DNA of 64,000 nt from JANXLS01 sp038227045 (GTDB taxonomy: Bacteria; Planctomycetota; SZUA-567; H5-PLA8). Below are positions 60,452 to 64,000 of this stretch, piece after piece. The stretch covers positions 42,470 to 106,469 of the forward strand of contig JBBRQD010000006.1 of NCBI GenBank assembly GCA_038227045.1, in the 5' to 3' direction. The notes under the pieces are model-generated. The model saw only the letters and a list, made by a program, of their open reading frames with translations. It was not told the DNA's origin and ran no database searches. The position numbers were made by a program, and so were the translations under genes. Position 1 is the stretch's first letter, and each line of letters begins with the position of its first letter.

Positions 60452-62203
60452 TCATTTTAAAACCGGGAATTTCGGGCTGGCGTAATCCTGATGTCGCGAC
60501 AGTGCGGCGGGGGGAATCGCGCGCGCCGCTGGGTCTTTCTCGTCGCAAAATCCGAAGACCAGCGAAAAGGGCATTTGCGGGACGCCCCGCGTGCTCCATT
60601 CAGAGCTACCCCACGCTTTGCATTTGGCGTAGGCGCGAAAGGTGCTCACCATTTCAGTTGCACCGTCCAACGTAAATTCGCCGTCGATGTGCCCGTCAAT
60701 CCCATGCAGGTACCACGCCGTGTGGCTCGAAAAGCCGCCTTCGAATGAGAACCGAAACTGCGTGTCTTTTGAATCGATTTTCTTCAATACAAACGCCGCT
60801 TTTTTGATTTCTTTGGCGTCCCAGAAATCCGGTTCGCCGCGGATCGAATCCACTAGCGCAAAACGGCACAACCGTGCCACGAGCGTCGTGGGCAGCGCCA
60901 GAGCAGGTCCGTCGTCTCGCGCCACATCCAGCATTTCACGCACTTCATCCCGTGAAATCCAAAGATAATCGCGGCCCACATTGCGGTTGCGCCGGTCTGC
61001 TCCGGCGGGGATCGGACGAACCCGCGAATAAACCGCAATCACCGACGTAAAAGACTTTGGGGGATTTGAAAACGGCTTCGCCGCATCGGCCGGATTGATC
61101 TCGATTTTCTGTGGCGGATGCTTCTTAAATACGATCAGGCCTTTGTCCATAAATCGCAGGGTGTCTGAAATGCCGGGCGTATTTTTCCAGCAATAAGCCG
61201 TCCCGTCCGCCCCCGCGATGTACATGCCTTGAGTCGTATTGCCCTGAACGCGGCAATTTGTTTGCTCGCTCATGCCCGTGAACCAGGCGCCCGCGTCGTA
61301 GGCTTCAACGTTATATTCTTTTTGCAATTCAGCGGTATTGCCGGCGAAGGGGATGAATTCCTCGGTCAGGCGCTTGATGATTTTGGGATGGCTGAAAGTG
61401 AACGCACGGTTCAATTGGCCGTTATCTCATGTGCAGCCCAATGGGTTGCCGTTCATCACCCATAGAAAGAGGGGTTTACCGCTGAGTTGGCTCTCCATCC
61501 GCGCGGCGTGCAGATTGCGCCGCCACGGAATTGAAAGCCATAGGTTCTCGTCCGCGCGCGGCAAAACCGACGCCACCTTTTCCGCGAGCGTGGCATCGGC
61601 CGGCGGTTCGGTTGTTTCCTCGGCAAGCACGGGCCTTGGCGCGCTCGCTGCAGCGGTCTGAACGTCCGCTGGTTCTTCAGCGGGATCGTGCCAAAGCGCT
61701 TCCTTCGGCACGACGGCTTTCTCCGCGCCGGGCGTTTTCCACGATAGTTTGATTCCCGCGCCGCCGTCGAATTGAATGTAGTCGACGATGATTCGGTTGT
61801 CGCCTTCGGCAAGATCCACTTCGCCATCTTCCTCCTGCATGGCGTGCAGGCCGTAATTGTCGACCGCGAGCGCGCCATTGATCAGCACGCGCGAACCGTC
61901 GTCGGATTCGGTATACAAGGTGTAGCGGCCTTTCGAAGGCGCGCGAAGCACGCCGCTCCACCGCACATAAAATCGCTCGGAAAGATTGGTACCGTAGAAT
62001 TCACCGCGCACCCAGGGAAAATCAAGTTGAGGATCGATGCGCTTAAGAGTTGGTTTGTGCGCGGCGGGAATGACCGGGAAATCCGAGGCCAGGTCTTCAA
62101 CTTGAAAATATTCAGCCACGAGCCCCGGCGTCAATGCCTCGACGGCATGGCTACCGGCGTGCAGGATTAGCACGGCAAGACAAAGAAAGAAAAAGCGGAA
62201 CAT
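60452..62203 (-). CDS. Candidate selenoprotein: PA14 domain fused to thioredoxin-like part, in-frame UGA
   Basis: One frame of 584 codons from ATG 62203 to the stop at 60452 is broken only by TGA at 61427-61429. Before it: signal peptide (MFRFFFLCLAVLILHAGSHA), PA14 domain (GLVAEYFQVEDLASDFP, RFYVRWSGVLRAPSKGRYTL, DDGSRVLINGALAVDN), linker, then WRRNLHAARMESQLSGKPLF with VMNGNPLGCT. After it: DNGQLNRAFTFSHPKIIKRL with TEEFIPFAGN, which matches the FSDPEV/FVPV part of thioredoxin_7-like proteins, then about 270 residues of unknown type. Counting back, the UGA falls on the first Cys of the CxxC site. No ATG or GTG start exists for the second half; the first candidate is a TTG five codons after the UGA. 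Alternative: a nonsense pseudogene. Confidence 0.65.
61392..61414 (-). promoter_or_regulatory. SECIS-like hairpin downstream of the in-frame UGA
   Basis: In RNA sense, bases +16 to +38 counted from the U of UGA fold as UUGAA-CC-GUG-[CGUU]-CAC-U-UUCAG: three closing pairs under a four-base loop holding a G at its second place, an internal loop with an unpaired U, and five more pairs. The loop starts 23 bases after the UGA, within the 16-37 range known for bacterial SECIS. Hand-folded only. Confidence 0.4.
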
Positions 62204-62272
62204 GGAACAATCATTAGTGCTGTTGGAGTAAGAAGTCAATCGAATAAATTCGCACGAATTTTGCGAATTCAA

Positions 62273-62301
62273 TTGACGGTTTGCCGGTGCCGATGTATTA
62301 T
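62273..62301 (+). promoter_or_regulatory. Candidate sigma-70 promoter for the ArsR/AHSA1 pair
   Basis: TTGACG (62273-62278), 17-base spacer, TATTAT (62296-62301): near the consensus in sequence and spacing, 37 bases before the ArsR start. An A/T-rich stretch just after it (GTTAAATAACCAAATGGTAA) could hold the regulator's own binding site, which would fit self-repression; this is inference. Confidence 0.6.
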
Positions 62302-62338
62302 ACTAATAAGTTAAATAACCAAATGGTAAACTTCATAT

Positions 62339-62689
62339 ATGCAGCTTGACCAACTCAGTGCCACCTTTGCAGCTCTCGCCGATCCCACGCGGCGCGCGAT
62401 TCTGGCGAAACTTTCCTCCGGCGCGCGCTCGGTGACCGAACTGGCCGAACCGTTCAAGATGACCCTTCCCGGCGTTTCCAAGCATCTCAAGGTGCTTGAA
62501 CGCGCCGGCCTGATCACCCGCAGCCGCGATGCGCAATGGCGCCCCTGCCAGCTCGACGCAAAACCGCTGCACGACGTTGCGGATTGGGTTGAGAACTATC
62601 GCCGTTTCTGGGAGCAGAGCTTTGATCGCCTGGACGATTACCTTCACGAACTTCAAAAAAAGGAGAAGAAACATGGCCGAAAAAAATAA
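62339..62689 (+). CDS. ArsR-family HTH regulator
   Basis: 116 residues. Winged helix marks: ALADPTRRAILAKLSSGARS, VTELAEPFKMTLPGVSKHLK, VLERAGLITRSRDAQWRPCQ. No metal-binding Cys pair is present, as in the group linked to AHSA1/SRPBCC proteins. The last 17 bases overlap the next gene, so the two are coupled. No ribosome site is visible, suggesting a leaderless or weak start. Confidence 0.93.
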   Translation: MQLDQLSATFAALADPTRRAILAKLSSGARSVTELAEPFKMTLPGVSKHLKVLERAGLITRSRDAQWRPCQLDAKPLHDVADWVENYRRFWEQSFDRLDDYLHELQKKEKKHGRKK

Positions 62690-63152
62690 GGACGCCGCGA
62701 GCACCGCCGACCGCGAAATCGTCCTCACGCGCGTCTTCGATGCCCCGCGAGAACTGGTGTGGGCGGCATGGACCGATTCGAAACACGTGGCGCACTGGTG
62801 GGGGCCGACTGGCTTTACAAACACCTTTCAGGAATTCGACATGCGAGTCGGCGGCGTCTGGCGCTTCGTCATGCACGGCCCGGACGGGCGCGACTACACG
62901 AACAAGATCACCTTTCTCGAGATCGTGAAACCCGAGCGTTTAGTATACGACCATGGCGGGGACGATGACTGCGCGCCGTTGGATTTCCACGTGACGGTGA
63001 CGTTTTCGGATCAAGCAGGCAAGACCCGGGTTACGATGCGGAGCCTCTTCGATACGGCGGCGTTGCGCGATCTGGTGGTTAAGAATTTCGGCGCCATTGA
63101 GGGCGGGATTCAGCACCTTGGACGACTTGCGGAGTATTTGGGACGGATGTAA
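62673..63152 (+). CDS. SRPBCC (AHSA1-like) protein
   Basis: 159 residues from ATG 62673 (AAGGAGA six bases upstream). Family marks: REIVLTRVFDAPRELVWAAW, HVAHWWGPTGFTNTFQEFDM, RVGGVWRFVMHGPDGRDYTN, KITFLEIVKPERLVYDHGG. Such proteins are very often encoded behind an ArsR-type regulator. Ligand unknown. The open frame upstream (from 62529) belongs to the regulator's shadow. Confidence 0.93.
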   Translation: MAEKNKDAASTADREIVLTRVFDAPRELVWAAWTDSKHVAHWWGPTGFTNTFQEFDMRVGGVWRFVMHGPDGRDYTNKITFLEIVKPERLVYDHGGDDDCAPLDFHVTVTFSDQAGKTRVTMRSLFDTAALRDLVVKNFGAIEGGIQHLGRLAEYLGRM

Positions 63153-63222
63153 ATTGGAGTCGAAGGGTTCAAGAGAGCATGACAATACGATGGCCATCGG
63201 TGAAGGCTTGTTCGATTCGCGG

Positions 63223-63498
63223 CTATTCAATTTCAAAACGTGCAACTAAAACAGGGGTGCGGCAATTGCCCAAACGCACCCAAAGCAGGCTTCCGGTGTC
63301 TCCTTGACGATTGGCGAGATGAAAGAAATCCTCATCTTTGGATACCACGATCCGCTTCTCAGCAACAGCATGCTCCCAAATCGGGGTATCTTTTGCTGCG
63401 TCGAGACCGATATCCTGGACATGCGTCGAATTGCACCCTTTGGCCGTCAGCCATCGTGAAAGGGTGGCTGGCAGATGGTTGTCCACCAGAAATCTCAT
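63223..63498 (-). CDS. DUF5615-type PIN-like toxin
   Basis: 91 residues: MRFLVDNHLPATLSRWLTAK then GCNSTHVQDIGLDAAKDTPI, KRIVVSKDEDFFHLANRQG, and RFEIE at the end. The Asp in LVDNHLP and the pair in SKDEDF match the metal site of DUF5615 PIN-like proteins, thought to be RNases of toxin-antitoxin pairs. Its ATG overlaps the stop of the DUF433 gene by four bases. Confidence 0.85.
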   Translation of the reverse strand: MRFLVDNHLPATLSRWLTAKGCNSTHVQDIGLDAAKDTPIWEHAVAEKRIVVSKDEDFFHLANRQGDTGSLLWVRLGNCRTPVLVARFEIE

Positions 63499-63719
63499 GC
63501 GCTGATCAATACGACGTGGTCAGCCTGCCGCGCTGCATAGAGCAGAGCGGCCTGAATATCGGCGGGTTGCAGGAAGGGGTAATCGGCGAGGATTTCGTCA
63601 TGGGATGCATTGGCAGCGAGCAATTCCAACACATCCATGACTCGCATGCGTGTGCCGCGGATACAGGGGCGACCGCCGCATTTGCCAGGCTCGACGGTGA
63701 TTCGATCGAGAATTTCCAT
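63495..63719 (-). CDS. DUF433-type antitoxin
   Basis: 74 residues from ATG 63719; a GTG at 63740 is another possible start. Family marks: DRITVEPGKCGGRPCIRGTR then MRVMDVLELLAANASHDEIL, ADYPFLQPADIQAALLYAA. DUF433 proteins hold a small helix-turn-helix and stand before DUF5615 toxins, as here. It likely represses the pair and blocks the toxin. Confidence 0.87.
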   Translation of the reverse strand: MEILDRITVEPGKCGGRPCIRGTRMRVMDVLELLAANASHDEILADYPFLQPADIQAALLYAARQADHVVLISA

Positions 63720-63789
63720 ACTCTTGATGTAGCCGTTCACGCGGCAAGATTCTCTTATTTTTCAAAATGGAACGGACGATAATCTATGT

Positions 63790-64000
63790 ATGAGTGACTC
63801 GGCATTATCTTCGGAACGCGAACGTGAGATGGAGCAGTTGATTCGCCGTCTCGCACGTAAAAATGCCGAACAGAAGAAACGCCTGGCTGAACAGGAACGA
63901 GCGATCCAAAAGCTCAAGCAACAGCTCGCACAAGCTCAACGAACCTCGCAGAACTCGTCCAAACGCCCTTCCAGTGACATTGTTAAACCGCACCTGCCCA
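63790..64000 (+). CDS. IS66-type transposase (TnpC), N-terminal part
   Basis: 70 codons from ATG 63790 run open off the window edge. The translation is a coiled coil (EREMEQLIRRLARKNAEQKK, LAEQERAIQKLKQQLAQAQR) followed by TSQNSSKRPSSDIVKP, the motif NSSKxPSSD seen just before the zinc part of IS66 transposases. No tnpA or tnpB lies upstream, only the toxin-antitoxin pair 71 bases away, so this is a lone-transposase form or a truncated element. The left inverted repeat was not located. Confidence 0.85.
   Translation, partial: MSDSALSSEREREMEQLIRRLARKNAEQKKRLAEQERAIQKLKQQLAQAQRTSQNSSKRPSSDIVKPHLP

Noticed and set aside
61406..61422. ACGG / CCGT stem just behind the UGA as the SECIS
   Set aside because: Only four pairs and a loop starting 11 bases after the UGA, too near; the longer hairpin at 61392-61414 fits better.

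Overview
The window reads like the chromosome of a free-living, diderm heterotrophic bacterium of the PVC superphylum or a neighbouring lineage (Planctomycetota-like; Sumerlaeota or Hydrogenedentota are possible). This is inferred from the gene mix: HEAT-repeat, PEGA/TPR and DUF3472 proteins, a Ser/Thr kinase with DUF58 and FHA partners, an OprP-type porin, a PA14-domain protein, and split gcvPA/gcvPB. No rRNA, tRNA or CRISPR array was seen, so taxonomy is not settled.

Layout. 1-7.3 kb: end of a universal stress protein, then minus-strand genes (SRPBCC protein, sugar-isomerase-like barrel, HEGTH metallopeptidase-like protein, duplicated helix-hairpin-helix protein, long HEAT-repeat protein). 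7.5-12.5 kb: OprP-type porin, FMN-binding/polyferredoxin membrane protein, DUF3472 protein, Xer recombinase. 12.8-18.3 kb: broken globin-coupled sensor kinase, Ser/Thr kinase, DUF58 protein, FHA protein. 18.4-26.7 kb: small metabolic genes (MOSC, TusA-like, ferredoxin, SanA/YdcF-like, MBL-fold hydrolase, ndk, yacG, HMG-CoA-lyase-like, DCC). 26.8-37.8 kb: DUF2293, glycoside-hydrolase-like protein, 2-oxoacid:ferredoxin oxidoreductase (korAB), PIN toxin pair, a phytol-kinase/DUF92 fusion, alpha/beta hydrolase. 38.7-43.5 kb: a plus-strand run of signal-peptidase-like protein, TPR/Ig protein, zinc-ribbon cyclase-fold protein and PTPMT1-like phosphatase. 43.5-50.5 kb: pterin-binding methyltransferase, metallophosphoesterase, lipoate ligase and a complete glycine cleavage set (gcvT-H-PA-PB). 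50.6-57 kb: two paralogous PEGA/TPR membrane proteins and a ~1000-residue secreted lectin-fold protein. 57-64 kb: LysR/MFS/aldo-keto reductase, a PA14 protein interrupted by an in-frame UGA, ArsR/AHSA1 pair, DUF433/DUF5615 toxin-antitoxin pair, and the start of an IS66-type transposase running off the edge.

Functional links. GcvT, H, PA and PB with the lipoate ligase form one glycine-degrading, one-carbon-generating unit; the adjacent pterin-binding methyltransferase could use the same folate pool. KorAB supplies or consumes reduced ferredoxin. The kinase and FHA protein suggest phospho-threonine signalling.

Two things stand out. First, at 61427-61429 a UGA sits in frame inside one continuous reading frame (60452-62203), at the position of the first redox cysteine of a thioredoxin-like segment, followed by a plausible SECIS-like hairpin: a candidate selenoprotein. 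Second, the intergenic spaces hold several families of imperfect palindromes, with copies of the two main families at four places each; they create false N-terminal extensions for at least three genes.
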